DNA of 64,000 nucleotides, taken from assembly GCA_037044905.1 (NCBI GenBank), contig JBAOKB010000100.1:50479-114478 (forward strand), given 5' to 3'. The notes under the pieces are model-generated. The model was not told where the DNA came from. It saw only the letters and a program-made list of their open reading frames with translations, and did not search any database. How positions within the stretch are numbered: the first letter of the stretch is position 1; each line of letters begins with the position of its first letter. Below, one piece after another: positions 42,359 through 53,484 of this stretch. The DNA is from Hortaea werneckii (taxonomy: Eukaryota > Ascomycota > Dothideomycetes > Mycosphaerellales > Teratosphaeriaceae). The position numbers and the translations under genes are program-made.

Positions 42359-43095
42359 TCAACCCGTCGCCAACTTCTTCAACTGCGTCAAATCCCCATT
42401 GAACACATCCGAATCCCCACCGAACTCACTAGCAGCATTATACTGCCAGAAAGTATAATACGGCCAACCTCCCGGAGGCGTACCCGCGCTCGAAGCATAG
42501 TGAGCGAGGTTAAGCGGATTCGTATCCACGAACGCGGACGAGTCGCCCATGCAGTCCTTCCACCACGCCGGCGAAGTGTAGATGACGGGGTACCGGCCAG
42601 TCTTGGCGTGGTACGCGGTATTGAACTCCTTCACCCACGCGTCCGAGAAGCCGGAGCAGGAGCCTTCCATGTCGAGCATGCCGGGGAGTGTGCGGCCGTC
42701 GTTCGTCCAGCCGCCGCCGTGCTCCGCGAAGTGATTCGCTTGTGTTGTTGCCGAGGCCGTTCCGTGCGCGTAGTGGTATCCTCCGCGAATGAAGCCGGCG
42801 TCCGTGGCGGCGGTGTAGTGGTCGGAGAACTTGGGGTCGGTGTAGTCGGTGCCTTCAGTGGCTTTGATGCTGTCTTGCGTGTTAGAGGGCGAATCCTTGA
42901 GTTGATTGGTGGTGATGGGGTTCTGACTTACTATACAAAGCGTAGGCCGCCGTCATAGGCTGACTCGAAGTTGACATCGCTCTGGTAATGGGAAATATCG
43001 AATCCTTGCACTTCGCCTGCCCGTTTCATGTTGGGTATTGGGCTGGCGATTGCCGAGGATAGGATGGCGAGTACGGTGGTAGAAGTAATCATCAT
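42359..43095 (-). CDS. Secreted GH25 muramidase (lysozyme)
   Basis: Extracellular N-acetylmuramidase of the Chalaropsis/GH25 type that cleaves bacterial peptidoglycan. Exons 43095-42932 and 42869-42359 (intron 62 nt, donor GTAAGT, acceptor AGACAG), 224 residues. Signal peptide MMITSTTVLAILSSAIA, then a short propeptide ending in Lys-Arg (SPIPNMKR), a Kex2-type processing site. The mature enzyme would begin AGEVQGFDISHYQ, with the first catalytic-site Asp. Further GH25 signatures: FVYIKATEGTDYTDPKF, GFIRGGYHYAHG, and LPGMLDMEGSCSG with the DxE catalytic pair; YTSPAWWKDC and YYTFWQYNAAS follow. A role in competition with bacteria is inferred from the family. Confidence 0.94.
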
Positions 43096-44113
43096 TTTCG
43101 CGTCATGTATCGAGAGTTGGATTTCGAAAGAGTAGATTGAAGATATCTCTTATTCAAAATGGAGCTACTGGGTGTCATGCTGACACTTATATACACATGT
43201 CCTCTCCTTCGCTCGCCTGCTACACACAGGCATGGCTCAACCTCAAAGTCATCTCGAGGAGGATGATATATCTCATTAAGCGGTAGGCGTGTACAAGCCC
43301 ACCTCAAAAGTGAAGACTGCCATAAGATTGCCGCAGAATCCCAAACACAGCCACCGAGAATTCGTAACTGCATCCAACGATCGACATAAAATGTAGGATC
43401 GTAGGAAGCGACGCGAGAACCGACAAAGTCTCATTCGGTGTTTCGCTACATTGGGATGCACCATTGCAGTGACAATCCAGAATCCTTCATTAGTAACGAA
43501 GTGTCTGAGGAAGTCAACGGTATCATAAAAGTGACGTACTGGGCGCTTCCGACAATGAAATATAGTACCTGCGTCAAGGCTATAAGACTTTATGCAGCAT
43601 CTCCCAGACCCTGAGAAGTAAAGCCGAGTCTGGTATGGACACATCCGGGAAGGCACGAGAGCAGGCAGCTGTCAATTCTAGCTCCATGCAATAGCTGTTG
43701 GTAGTATGTGGAGAATCTTTCTAGAATGGGAACATTTAGGCGAGGTTAATAATGGAACAGGCGATCGTTACTGCACATAGTGATCTTGCATCTGCAAAGG
43801 CTTCTTCTGTGTTGCTTAACTGTTTCATAAGCTTCCAAGAGCCACATAACCAACAATGCTATTGTCCACGGGCCCATGTGATGGAAGCGACCGGTGAGCA
43901 CTCCCGACAAGCGACAAGACTTCCTGGGTGTAATATCTGCAGGGGAATGCAGCGTCGAAGAGTGGGTTCCACAGCGATCGAAGTGGCGCAATTCCAACCA
44001 TGGACAGATCTTCGGTGAGCATCGTGGAACGAGATTCGAGGATCATGACATTGCATTAATTCCAATGAGGTACCTATGGCCTATGGACCAAAACTTCTTC
44101 CAAGAGCTTGAGA
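43096..44113. other. Intergenic region (1 kb)
   Basis: GH25 promoter and amidase 3' flank; no gene recognised. Confidence 0.5.
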
Positions 44114-45842
44114 TCAACCATGCAAAGCCTCGCCGAAATACTTTGCAAGACCAATCATCTTCTCCTCTTGCAGCCTCCATCCTACGAGTTGCACACTGAC
44201 ATGCGCACCATTATAGACCTCGGGATCATCTGGAAGTCCAAGTTAGTCAATCACATCCAAGCCCATCACACATAGGACGGAACTTACAAGTGTCCATGGT
44301 CACCTTGTCGACCTCACTCACAGGCTTAAACCCCTGCATCGAAGGATCCACGCCCTTGTCAACCTTGGTCACGGGCACAACAACGCTAGTATAATCCAGC
44401 ACGTTGACCCAAACGGAGTAACCGTAGTACGTATACTTCCCCGGCCTGGCCGCAGCATACGGTGCCAGCGGACAAATAATCGCATCGACCGGCCTCCCTG
44501 TGCCTGTGTGCTCAGCCGTGCTATTCCAGTACTCCATATACTCCTTCTTCGCCTCCCGCTGCGCAATATTGGCAGCCATGATATCGCTCGCGTTGGCTTG
44601 GGGAGCAGTATGCACCAGACATTGCGGAGCGGGCTCTTCGCCTGACAGAGCAAAGTCCTTGTTACAGTCTGCGCCGCCATCAAAGGACCAGATCGTGTTG
44701 CAGATATCGGTGAGGCGGGCGTGCGGGATCGGAGGTTTCCAGTCGAGGACCTTGTGTCCGAGCTTTTGGGCGACTTTGACGACTATGTCGACCGCTCGTG
44801 CGACGGGCGGGTGAGGCGTGCATGTGCCGTCGTGGCGCATGACTGCGAAGGCGAGCTGGTGGTTGACTCGTCGTAGGGGGTCGATGATGGCGAGCTCGGC
44901 TTCGTCTCGCCAGGGAATCTCATTGACCAGGGGGTCGTGGAGCCAGGGTTGGGTTGAAAGGAGGCCCTGCATGATGAGTTTGAGAGCGTCGGGAGTTGTT
45001 GCTAAGGGACCCACGACGGAGAGAATGCTGTTCTGTCCGTCCATGCTGTTGGCCATGCCTTCGTATGGAAGTCGTCCAGTACTGGGACGGATGCCGTAAA
45101 GGCCGTTGAAAGCTGCTGGGATACGAATGGAGCCTCCAATGTCAGTGCCGAAGCCGATGGGACTTCCGCCTAATCTGATCAATGCACCTTCACCACCAGA
45201 GCTGCCGCCCGTAGCGAGTAGTCGATTCGTCGGGTTGTAAGTGTAGCCGATGATGTTGTTGACCGTCTCACCGCACATCAGCGTATGTGGCACACTCGTC
45301 TTGCAGTACAGCGTCGCTCCCAGTGCCCTCAACTCCTTGACCATTTCACTCTCAAAGACCTTCTCCTTGCCTGTGCCCTTCTTGCCCTGAAAAGTGCCTA
45401 GCCATCCAACATAGCCCATATGCGTCTCGACGCCTTTGACGTGGAACTGATCTTTCAAGCTCACCGGTAAGCCGTGAAAAGGGCCAATTGGCTTGCCATT
45501 CTGCTTGAAATACTTGTCCGCTCTCTCGGCGTCCTGGATCGCTGCATCGAAGAAAATCTCATGCAAGCAATTTACCAGCTGATGTGCAAGCGCCGCGCGA
45601 TGACAGAAGGCCTTTGCGACTTCGACTGCACTCCATGCTCCTGAGGTAGTCTGTTTGACAATCCCAACTGCGTCTGTCTCCGTGATCGCTATTTCTTCCT
45701 TGCTCAAGAACTGCTGGATGTAGGAACCAGTAACATCGCGTTGCTCTTCAGCAGACGGAATGTTCTCCAATCGCCATTCTTTCGGAATGAGGTTCAAAAC
45801 TGACTCGGCCTTTGCCTTGCCAGCAGCTTTCCAGTCGGTCAT
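44114..45842 (-). CDS. Amidase-signature hydrolase (acetamidase-like)
   Basis: Hydrolyses amides to acid and ammonia with a Ser-cisSer-Lys triad; fungal members serve nitrogen acquisition or detoxification. Exons 45842-44288 and 44229-44114 (intron 58 nt, donor GTAAGT, branch GACTAAC, acceptor TTCCAG), 556 residues. The splice gives a proper C-terminus (MDTYDPEVYNGAHVSVQLVG, then WRLQEEKMIGLAKYFGEALH) instead of a short Cys-containing read-through. Triad regions: Lys in LPVSLKDQFHVKG, amidase signature ATGGSSGGEGALIRLGGSP, and GFGTDIGGSIRIPAAFNG. The N-terminus MTDWKAAGKAKAESVLNLIP is shared with fungal acetamidases; no signal peptide, so cytosolic. Substrate unknown. Confidence 0.93.
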
Positions 45843-47241
45843 GATCGTCTTCGAGGTAGATGTCTGTGGAGTATTGAGCGGGAAGCTGTCAACAAAGCGG
45901 AGTGCAATAAGAAGGAAAAGAAGAAGGTGAGAGCTATCTGTTACACTTATCCAGATTGACCTACAGCGATGATTAAGAGCGGAACCTTGGTTCGACGGTG
46001 TTTACCTACCGAGACTGGTAGTCGACCAATACAAGATGATACTACGTGTTGAGACACCTTCCTGTTTAGGGTCCGATGTCGTCGCGAATGGTGGGGAGCT
46101 CTGGATGCCGAGCGTGAGAGTTCAGCCGGACTTTGGGGTCTGGATAAGGTGAAATGCCGAGACGAGCCATTTTACGACTTCCTCCCACGTTCATCATGGA
46201 CTTTGGGTTGTCAGTTTCGCTTTTGTCAGTAGGATGTCGTGTGTGAGCGTGACCATGCTATGGCTCAGGTCGGAAGTCATCAAATGGTATGGCCGACATT
46301 GTGCCGATGCAGCTGACGGACGGCGATGAAGCCGCATACGATGGGACATCGACCATATGTTGCAAGGAAAGACTGCACGCCGATGTACAACGTGATAATG
46401 TGATCTCAGTATGCCAATATCTCTATGTAGTAATGTTGTGCATGAGCCGCGGTGTCAGACGTTGTGTCTCGCAATGTCGTTCTTTTCAGCGAGGAGACAA
46501 AGTCTTTTGCGGGGGATATTTTTGATTTTTCGAAGAGACAACTCGAAACTCGATGAAATCGATGCTTTGAGACTCGTTTGGTGTCGATGATGGCGGCAAG
46601 TTGCTTTGAACATTTTCTGGGGATCGAGACTTCATCCTGTACCTTGGGTGCTCCCAAATTCTTGGGGAGTAGTGTTTCTCAAAAATTACTTTGCTTCCCT
46701 GCCAGTGCATATATCATTCTGCTCTCGTGTTTGCCTTGGTTGTGCCCTCGCAATATGCTTGCTTTCGAATTGTGGTTGAAGCATAGCAAGCCATTTGCAA
46801 TTTTCTTCAAATTTATCTGAGTGGAATCACTTGCCTCAGTAGCCCTTTGTACGAATGAATCTCTTGGATCGATAAGTGACTTCCAGAGGTCTCTGAAGAC
46901 GCCAAAACGGCATTGCCAACAAGTCTCTTTGCTTTGATTACTCCGTTTGATCATTGACTCGGCAATGCCAACAAAGCTGGCCGAGGCACCAAAGATTTCG
47001 ATCTTGTACTTGATTGCTACCAGCCAGGTGATCCGACACCTGTTCCGCACTGTTTCTAAGGCCTCTAACCATCGTCTCGTGAGGGTTGATCTTCGGAAGA
47101 GGCAGCGGGACTCGCAGAGGGCCAGAAGATCGCCGGGAAGAGCCTCGGTCCAAAAAATTAAATATTATAAACGTTACAAAGCTTCCACGCCCCAACAACT
47201 TGGCGAACAGCTTCAGCTGTTCAATAAGCACCTCAGACAAC
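45843..47241. other. Intergenic region (1.4 kb)
   Basis: Amidase promoter side and upstream flank of the tRNA gene. No protein-like frame found. Confidence 0.5.
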
Positions 47242-47381
47242 GGTCGGTTAGCTCAGTTGGTTAGAGCGTGGTGCTAATAGGAATATCTCCTGCTTCTGAA
47301 ATAGGAAGTTACTACTTCCTACAGAGGATTACCAGAGATCCTGCAACGCCAAGGTCGCGAGTTCGACCCTCGTACTGACCA
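47242..47381 (+). tRNA. tRNA-Ile (anticodon AAT) with 66-nt intron
   Basis: Mature halves 47242-47279 and 47346-47381. Acceptor GGTCGGT pairs with ACTGACC (one G-T), D-arm TTAGCTCAGTTGGTTAGAG, anticodon stem TGGTG/CGCCA with loop CTAATAA (anticodon AAT at 47276-47278), T-arm GCGAG TTCGACC CTCGT. The intron starts after position 37, the canonical site, and is long for a fungal tRNA intron. Discriminator A at 47381; CCA not encoded. A TTTT run at 47385-47388 is the likely Pol III terminator. Confidence 0.95.
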
Positions 47382-49104
47382 TTATTTTGCTCTTCCAGCG
47401 TCCTGTGAGTCGCTGGATCGAAGAGGGAATCGAAAAATCAATTTTTGGTGAAATTCCCGCAAAATTTCGTCTATTTCATGTTTCCACCCACACAGGCATG
47501 TTCCCCCTATGTCAGACACTTCATTTTGATCGCAGACATCGAACAAACATGTCTATAATCGTTTACAATGTTTAAATTCAATGTATCATGATTGAATGTT
47601 GATGTTTCGTCGACGGAAGCCCGAAGCCGCTTTGCTGACCGGACTTCCGCTTTCTGATGTTGCATTTTGTTACGGTCGACTACCATCATCTACGAACACA
47701 TCAGAACGAGCAAGATAATCGAAGGACTGGCTTGAATCAACGTTCATTGATATGGCGATAATGCTGACCGCCGCAGGGTAGGTTGGAGCTGTGGTACAAC
47801 TCTATGCTGACTGATCCTTCATTCGACAGCTACGACTGCAATGGTTCAATTTAGGCACCACCCACGGAAAGACAGCAACTTCGATATCGTTAGGAAGATT
47901 GGTATAATTCTGGCAGACGCAAGAGTCCACCGATCAATGGGCACCTTCGACGGTGACGCTTTCGCCGTTCCTGGTTCCGGGAGCAGAGCTTCGGCGACCC
48001 GGCCATATATACTGATCTCCCAGCCTCAAATGAAAAATCAAAGCTACACGGTCACATATAGGCATTCATCATTTACTGTCGTTCGACATCAAATCCGAGA
48101 GAAAAGCATCATCACGCCTGCAACCAACCAGGACGACCAGAAGCGATCTAACACTTGGAAACAGTCATAGATCGACGGATACATCGCTACCTGTCAAAAG
48201 CAATACACTCTATGTTGAACTGTTGTACGCTCAAATAGATGCCAGGAAGTGAGGTCGAGCATCACGTGCGCTGGAGATCCCGGCTTGACGGCAGCACCAA
48301 CCGCACCTGCCATTTGAATGCACATGTTGCCCACTCTGCCGGGAGCCGACATTTGGACAACTCATCTTCCTTTACGTGACCAACATGGTTTCGCATTCTG
48401 CGCATCCCATACACAAACTCCTCTAGATTCGAACATCGATTGATACTTCTCTGTGCGGAGCAATAGTGACACGCCGCAGCATCTCAAGTATTCCAAGGAG
48501 TGCCGAGAGGTACAAGGGGAAATGACGGAGCTTGTGTGGCTGATCATGACAGCGAAGCATCATGGGGTCGCCGCAGTCTTTCAACAGCCTCCAGAGAATA
48601 GGCCGGACGCCGATTACGGGAGCTGGACCATCGCTACCTTGGTCAGAGAAAGACATCACCGCACCAGCGTAATTCAACGATTCTCTTGATGGAACGCTCA
48701 CCGCTTCTGTCCGTGCTAACGGTTCCTTGTGTCTCGAACATGGCGCATGGAATACACGGACGCATCAGCCTCACAGCGCGAGGCTAGTCAATGCTCTAGC
48801 TTGCATTCAAGTCATGAGATGCTGGGTGAAGGGTCTGGCACAGCTCATGCTCAGCCTCACTCAACTGACAGGGGGCGCATCTCTCCCGCTTTCGGCTGCG
48901 AGCCGTCCACGCCTTGCCAAGGAATACACTCGCTTCTGCAGGTGGTCATCTACTTGGGAAAGCGTGTGGGAGAGGGCAATGCCACAGGCTGGCGATATCT
49001 TATAATTCCACTGCGCGCACATTTATTCAAAGGCCGGTCATTCCCGGCGACTAGAGAGCAAGTAATGTTTAACAAGTCGATTTCAAGAGCCCAACGAAAG
49101 TATC
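47382..49104. other. Long intergenic region (1.7 kb)
   Basis: After the tRNA terminator no gene is recognised. The short open frames (for example 47841-48170) lack motifs. The right end is the promoter of the membrane protein starting at 49105. Confidence 0.5.
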
Positions 49105-49265
49105 ATGGCACCAACAGATAAGGCTTGTCCGTTTCCGCCAAACTCAGACCTTGCTGGACCAGGGGTCAGTATATTGTTCCCTTGTTTCCTGAGCCCTCAA
49201 CGACCTTAGAATTCGGAACACCCCTCACCCCCTCCCAAGAAAGGAAGGGGGAAAAAGGCTAGACT

Positions 49266-49304
<39 letters not shown>

Positions 49305-50538
49305 AATTAAAAGTGGCGGTGACGATGCTTGGAGCCAATGCTAAACGTTCGGGACCAGGTGACCATCGCTTTTATGCTTTCTATATGCTTGACATTAATC
49401 TTTACCTGGGTTTCTGGCTTGCTCAAGTGGCTCTTTGCTACGCCGACTGCGGGAGGTCCGGCAAGCGATACTGATGACGAGGGAGAGCTGCCAAGCTGGC
49501 CGATGAGATCCGCGTGTTCCTTCCGGAATAAAGTAACTTCGACGGTAGCATACGAACGTGGGCATGCCTGGCACGACCTTTCCGATTCTCTGCTCCTAGC
49601 CCTCAGCGTCAACCAGATGGTTGTCAGCATTTCGCTATGGGCTTCCTGGCTGACGACTTATGGCTTACAATCTGAGGACTATCACGTCCAGATTGCTTCG
49701 GGTATGAGCGCGGCATCGGCTCTCAGTCAATTCCATGTGCCCTGGGTCCTTAGGCGACCTAGATACTTGGGGATCTGCATGCGTCTAGCGCTTAGTTGCA
49801 TCTTCTTTGCTCTGCATTCGGTGACGCTCATTGTCCATATGTATTCGGCAGACCAGGGGCCGCTGGGAATGCTAACAATCCTTTTTTTATTATCCACTGC
49901 CTTCCAGTACCTAGTCATCCTCATAACCATTTTGAGGAGACACCGCGACAGTACGACAGGCTGCGGCGGTTGCGATATCTCCTACGATACGAAATCAAGC
50001 CTCTCAATGACGAAAGACAGCCACGCGATGATAACGGCTATTGTCTATCTGGGTATCAGCTCTAATCTGTCTTTTGCCCTCGGCTGGAAGTACCTGGACC
50101 CTTACTGGCTTACAGAGCCGTGCAGCTCTAATAGGGCGAAAGAAAACGAATGGACGTTTGGCAACATTCTAGCCATCGGCATGCTTGTTGCCTTAGTTCT
50201 CCCCGCCTTTGACATCCAGGATAGTAAGTCAAAATCGCCGACTCTCGACAGAGTGTCTTCTAACATTTCTCCGCACAGACGGGTCGCCAACCAATGTTTG
50301 TGCAGAAGAGATAGCGCCTCGCCGTGCCTTCGAGCAACAACGATCGGACGTTTCAGCCTCGCTTTCACCTTCTGCATCAGTTGATGCCTCGCCGTCGCCT
50401 TCAGCTGAAGATAGTCCAAGGGTCGAACAGACCTGGCAAAGTGGCACATTGAACCCCCAGGGTCGACGGCGGTTTGGAACCAGCCAAATAAGGCGGCAGG
50501 CAACTCTCGAAGCCGAGGCCGGGCAAGCAAATACGTAA
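49105..50538 (+). CDS. Multi-pass membrane protein, unknown function
   Basis: Three exons: 49105-49164, 49359-50223, 50279-50538 (introns 194 and 55 nt), 394 residues. Exon 1 encodes MAPTDKACPFPPNSDLAGPG, which joins VTIAFMLSICLTLIFTWVSG; that N-terminal pattern (CPxxPNxDxAGxGV followed by a helix) is common in fungal integral membrane proteins. The intron 1 donor is GTCAGT and the acceptor ACCAG, with branch TGCTAAAC 13 nt before; exon 1 is therefore less certain than the rest. At least six hydrophobic helices follow (for example LLLALSVNQMVVSISLWASW, ALSCIFFALHSVTLIVHMYS, LTILFLLSTAFQYLVILITI, ILAIGMLVALVLPAF). The last exon is a hydrophilic Ser/Pro/Glu tail (SASLSPSASVDASPSPSAED). Family and function not known to me. 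Confidence 0.78.
49268..49301. repeat. AC dinucleotide microsatellite, 17 units
   Basis: Lies in the proposed intron 1 of the membrane protein gene, about 40 nt upstream of the branch-point-like sequence; length variation could alter splicing. Confidence 0.95.
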
Positions 50539-50742
50539 CAACGCATTCGGTGAAAACCAACGATTACGACGCTGCTGCTCGTCACTGCAATTCAATAAGC
50601 TGCCTCAAGCTTGGCACCTGTCTTTAGACTGATATCCTCGTCATTCGCACTCTCAAGACGGACAGTCTGCTCCACAGCCAGCAAAGCATTAGAAACTCCG
50701 AGCCTCAAGTATGCGAAAGAGCGATCCAATTGAAGTCCAACA

Positions 50743-51775
50743 CTATCTTGAAGAATCTCTCTCATAACCGTCCCCTTCCTCGCCAATACTAAATCTGCTC
50801 TCAGCCGTAGTCCCATACCCTTCCTCCTCATCTCTCGCCCTCGCATAACCCCCCCGAGGACTACTCCTCCCGCTCTCCCCAGGCGACGCATACGGCTCAT
50901 CACACCCCGGGCTCGTAAGACAGGGATAATACCGTCTCCAATTAAAAAACGCCACAGCGAACCCCAGCAGACTCCCACACACCACATCGAAAACATCGTG
51001 TCGGTAATCCTCTAGCCGACTAACCGCCACGAGCGCCGCTCCGACCAACGGCGAAACGCTGAGTAGAGCCGTCGCGAGACTCGCACGAGGTCGAATCGCA
51101 TGCGTCTGGCTCGCGAAGAACAACGCCAGCCACCCCAGCCCCGCGAAGGAAAAACTACTATGTCCGCTAGGGAAACTGCGCCACGCGTCCTGCACGACAT
51201 GGGTGTCGGTATTGGTGCAGACGTCGACGCTGACGAGTTGGTCGACGGGGGTGTCGAGGGCGGGATCGCAGCGGGCGAGGAGGTCCGGGCGGGGGCGGCC
51301 GATGGCGTTCTTGAAGATGTCGGTTAGGAAGGAGGTGAGGATGAGGGAGATGGCGAGGCCGAGGAGGGTCACGTGGAGTTTGTGCGGCGAGGGACGGAAG
51401 AGGGCGGTCCAGAGCATGAGCAGGGCGAGGGGGAGGGCGGCGGCGTAGATGAAGAGCCAGACTGGAGTTGAACGGGTGGGTTAGTGGGCTGTGATGTGTT
51501 GACAGGTAGGGAGATGTATAGATGGATTGTGGGGAGAACGTACAGACGGGCACGCGTTCCACCTCGGCATGGGGGAATTGGATGCGCGGATCGTCTAGTC
51601 GGAATAAACGGTGGAAGGGCTCGGCGTCGAATTGGATCACAATGTATGCTGCCAGCAGCAGGGTGAAGCCAACGTAGTCGCCCGCATAGCTCTTCTGCCA
51701 GAACCGCTGGACAGCTTCGAGCAAGCCTGATTCATTGGCGGTGGATCTGGCCTTGGTGTTGCTGTTCCCGGCCAT
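50743..51775 (-). CDS. PAP2-family lipid phosphate phosphatase (LPP1/DPP1-like)
   Basis: Integral membrane phosphatase for phosphatidate, diacylglycerol pyrophosphate or lysophosphatidate. Exons 51775-51544 and 51461-50743 (intron 82 nt, donor GTACGT, acceptor ACTCCAG), 316 residues. Splicing yields VPVFWLFIYAAALPLALLML. PAP2 signature motifs are complete: KNAIGRPRPDLLARC (motif 1), FPSGHSSFSFAG (motif 2) and VSRLEDYRHDVFDVVCG (motif 3). Hydrophobic helices flank these. The N-terminus is hydrophilic and the C-terminal about 60 residues are acidic, Ser/Gly/Arg-rich and cytosolic. It is divergent from MED7 with 347 bp between the start codons. Confidence 0.94.
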
Positions 51776-52122
51776 GATGGGTTGTTTTACTTCGGGCAGG
51801 CCAGAGCCCGGTCTCACATGTTTCCAATGGAAAAGGGGAGGCAAGCCAGTATAGTTTAGTGGTGGATGTAAGTGAATGCACGTCTCGGGGATGTGAGTGC
51901 GGAGCCGCGGGGGGAGATCCCTGCGTGTGATCGTTGCTTTCCCCAGATTCACGGAGGGAAGCTTATCTTCACTTTCGGATCCACTCATGCGGTGCTGTAT
52001 AAGTGACATCTTGTTTGACATTACAACCCATTCTCTCCCATTCACTTGCCGTCACGGCATTTGTTCGTATCAGACTTCAAATACGAGTAGACGAGGGACA
52101 GAGACTCTATCGCGACTGAAAC
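51776..52122. promoter_or_regulatory. Bidirectional promoter, PAP2 phosphatase and MED7
   Basis: 347 bp between divergent start codons; both leaders and promoters must lie here. No clear TATA box. Confidence 0.65.
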
Positions 52123-52893
52123 ATGGCACAACAAGGCGCCGCCCAACCCAAGGCGCCCTTCCCGCAACCTCCACCCTTCTACAAACACTTCACCAAAGCC
52201 AACACCGCCGAACTGAAGCGACAACGGAAAGACCTCGCATCCCATCAACCATACGATGAAGAAGCACCCCACTCCACCCACCAACCCACCGATCTAAACA
52301 TCCTCTCCCTCCCGCCCGAACTCCGCTACCTCATCCCCCCCACCCCACCAGACACAACAGCCAACAACCCCCCCAAAGCCTTCACGCACCCACTAAACCT
52401 GACCCCGACCCCACCAACCCTAGCCTCCCTCTCCATCACCCCCCTGCAGCCCTCCCACCCCAGCGTCCTCAACAACCCGCAACCACACCTCCTCGCCCTC
52501 GCCCGCAGCCTCCTAACAACCTTCCTACACCTCGTAGGCGCGCAGAGCCAGGACGCCGAGGCCTGGGAGGAAAGCACGCGGCACTTGGAGCGGATTGTGG
52601 GGAGTCTGCAGGAGCTGATCAATGCGTATCGCCCGCACCAGGCGCGGGAGAGTTTGATTCTGGAGATGGAGGGACGGGTGAGGGGGATGAGGGGGGAGGT
52701 GGAGAGGATAAGGGAGGCCGGGGGGAGGGTGGAGGAGTTGTTGGGGGGTTTGGACGGTGGGGAGGGAGGTGGGATGGGTGTGATGGGGACGGGGGAGGGA
52801 AGGGGGAAGGGGATGGAAAAGGTGGATGGGTTAGAGGAGATGAGACGGGAGAGGCAGAGGGGGGCTTGGGGTGCGTTGAGGGAGTTGAGTTAG
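52123..52893 (+). CDS. MED7: Mediator subunit MED7
   Basis: Middle-module subunit of the RNA polymerase II Mediator complex; nuclear. Intronless, 256 residues. Family landmarks: PFPQPPPFYKHFTKANTAEL near the N-terminus, a Pro-rich segment that binds MED31 in yeast (LPPELRYLIPPTPP), then the coiled-coil half (LALARSLLTTFLHLVG, SLQELINAYRPHQARESLIL) that pairs with MED21. The C-terminus carries a Gly-rich insert (GGLDGGEGGGMGVMGTGEGR) before a final helix. The coding strand is C-rich in the first 400 nt and extremely G-rich in the last 330 nt, with several runs of G3+ that meet the G-quadruplex pattern (for example 52671-52696 and 52743-52812). Confidence 0.94.
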   Translation: MAQQGAAQPKAPFPQPPPFYKHFTKANTAELKRQRKDLASHQPYDEEAPHSTHQPTDLNILSLPPELRYLIPPTPPDTTANNPPKAFTHPLNLTPTPPTLASLSITPLQPSHPSVLNNPQPHLLALARSLLTTFLHLVGAQSQDAEAWEESTRHLERIVGSLQELINAYRPHQARESLILEMEGRVRGMRGEVERIREAGGRVEELLGGLDGGEGGGMGVMGTGEGRGKGMEKVDGLEEMRRERQRGAWGALRELS

Positions 52894-53142
52894 AGGATGA
52901 AGGGGGATTTTAGAAGATGCTCGGGTTGGAAGCTCATGGGGTGTAATTGGAAGGTACACGATGTGCTTGCGTGGGCTTTTCGCGGTATGAGGAAGTGGCT
53001 GGCATTTCAGTCGTCGGCGGTCCACAAATTTCGTCGGCTGTCGGTGCAATACCTTACGTTAACGGAGAAAGCTAAGAGAAACGAAATGAGAGAGTGGATT
53101 TCCCCAGGCTCGCGATAATGGCAGGTGCAACAGTAGCTACCT

Positions 53143-53421
53143 TCATAATACCACGCAGCCTCCTTTGCGCTTGATGAGGCTCGGACTCACCAGCTCGCAC
53201 CCAGGATTGTGGTTGTTGTGGCAGAAGCTGCACGCCCTGTGATCCGGCCGCTTATAGCAACGACTACGGGCGATCGACTTACTGCACCGCTTGCAATAAG
53301 CATACTGAACTGGGGCGTTCGGGTCGAGGTCGGCGTCACTCCACTGGTAATACGCGTTGATGGGAAGGTCGTCATTAACCGCACCCAGTACCCAACAACC
53401 GTCTGTGTAGGCGCCCGCCAT
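53143..53421 (-). CDS. Small Cys-rich orphan with Zn2Cys6-like spacing
   Basis: 92 residues from the ATG at 53421 (MAGAYTDGCWVLGAVNDDLP). The frame extends upstream but only through a Phe run coded by the homopolymer, so the internal Met is preferred. The C-terminal half holds six Cys: CKRCSKSIARSRC, then CSFCHNNHNPGC, spacing C-x2-C-x8-C-x8-C-x2-C-x7-C. That is close to the fungal Zn2Cys6 cluster (x2, x6, x5-12, x2, x6-8) apart from x8 in place of x6. The protein ends GGCVVL. I do not recognise the family. It might be a metal-binding fragment or a small regulator. A poly-A tract on the plus strand (53466-53484, T-run on the sense strand) lies 45 nt upstream. Confidence 0.55.
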   Translation of the reverse strand: MAGAYTDGCWVLGAVNDDLPINAYYQWSDADLDPNAPVQYAYCKRCSKSIARSRCYKRPDHRACSFCHNNHNPGCELVSPSLIKRKGGCVVL

Positions 53422-53465
53422 AATAATGTTGGGGATATCAATGCAATCGTAGGTGATACGGGGGT

Positions 53466-53484
53466 AAAAAAAAAAAAAAAAAAA
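53466..53484 (+). repeat. Poly-A tract
   Basis: Nineteen A; a T-tract on the sense strand upstream of the Cys-rich orphan, possibly a nucleosome-depleting promoter element. The surrounding 53422-53895 stretch holds no gene that I can support. Confidence 0.85.
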
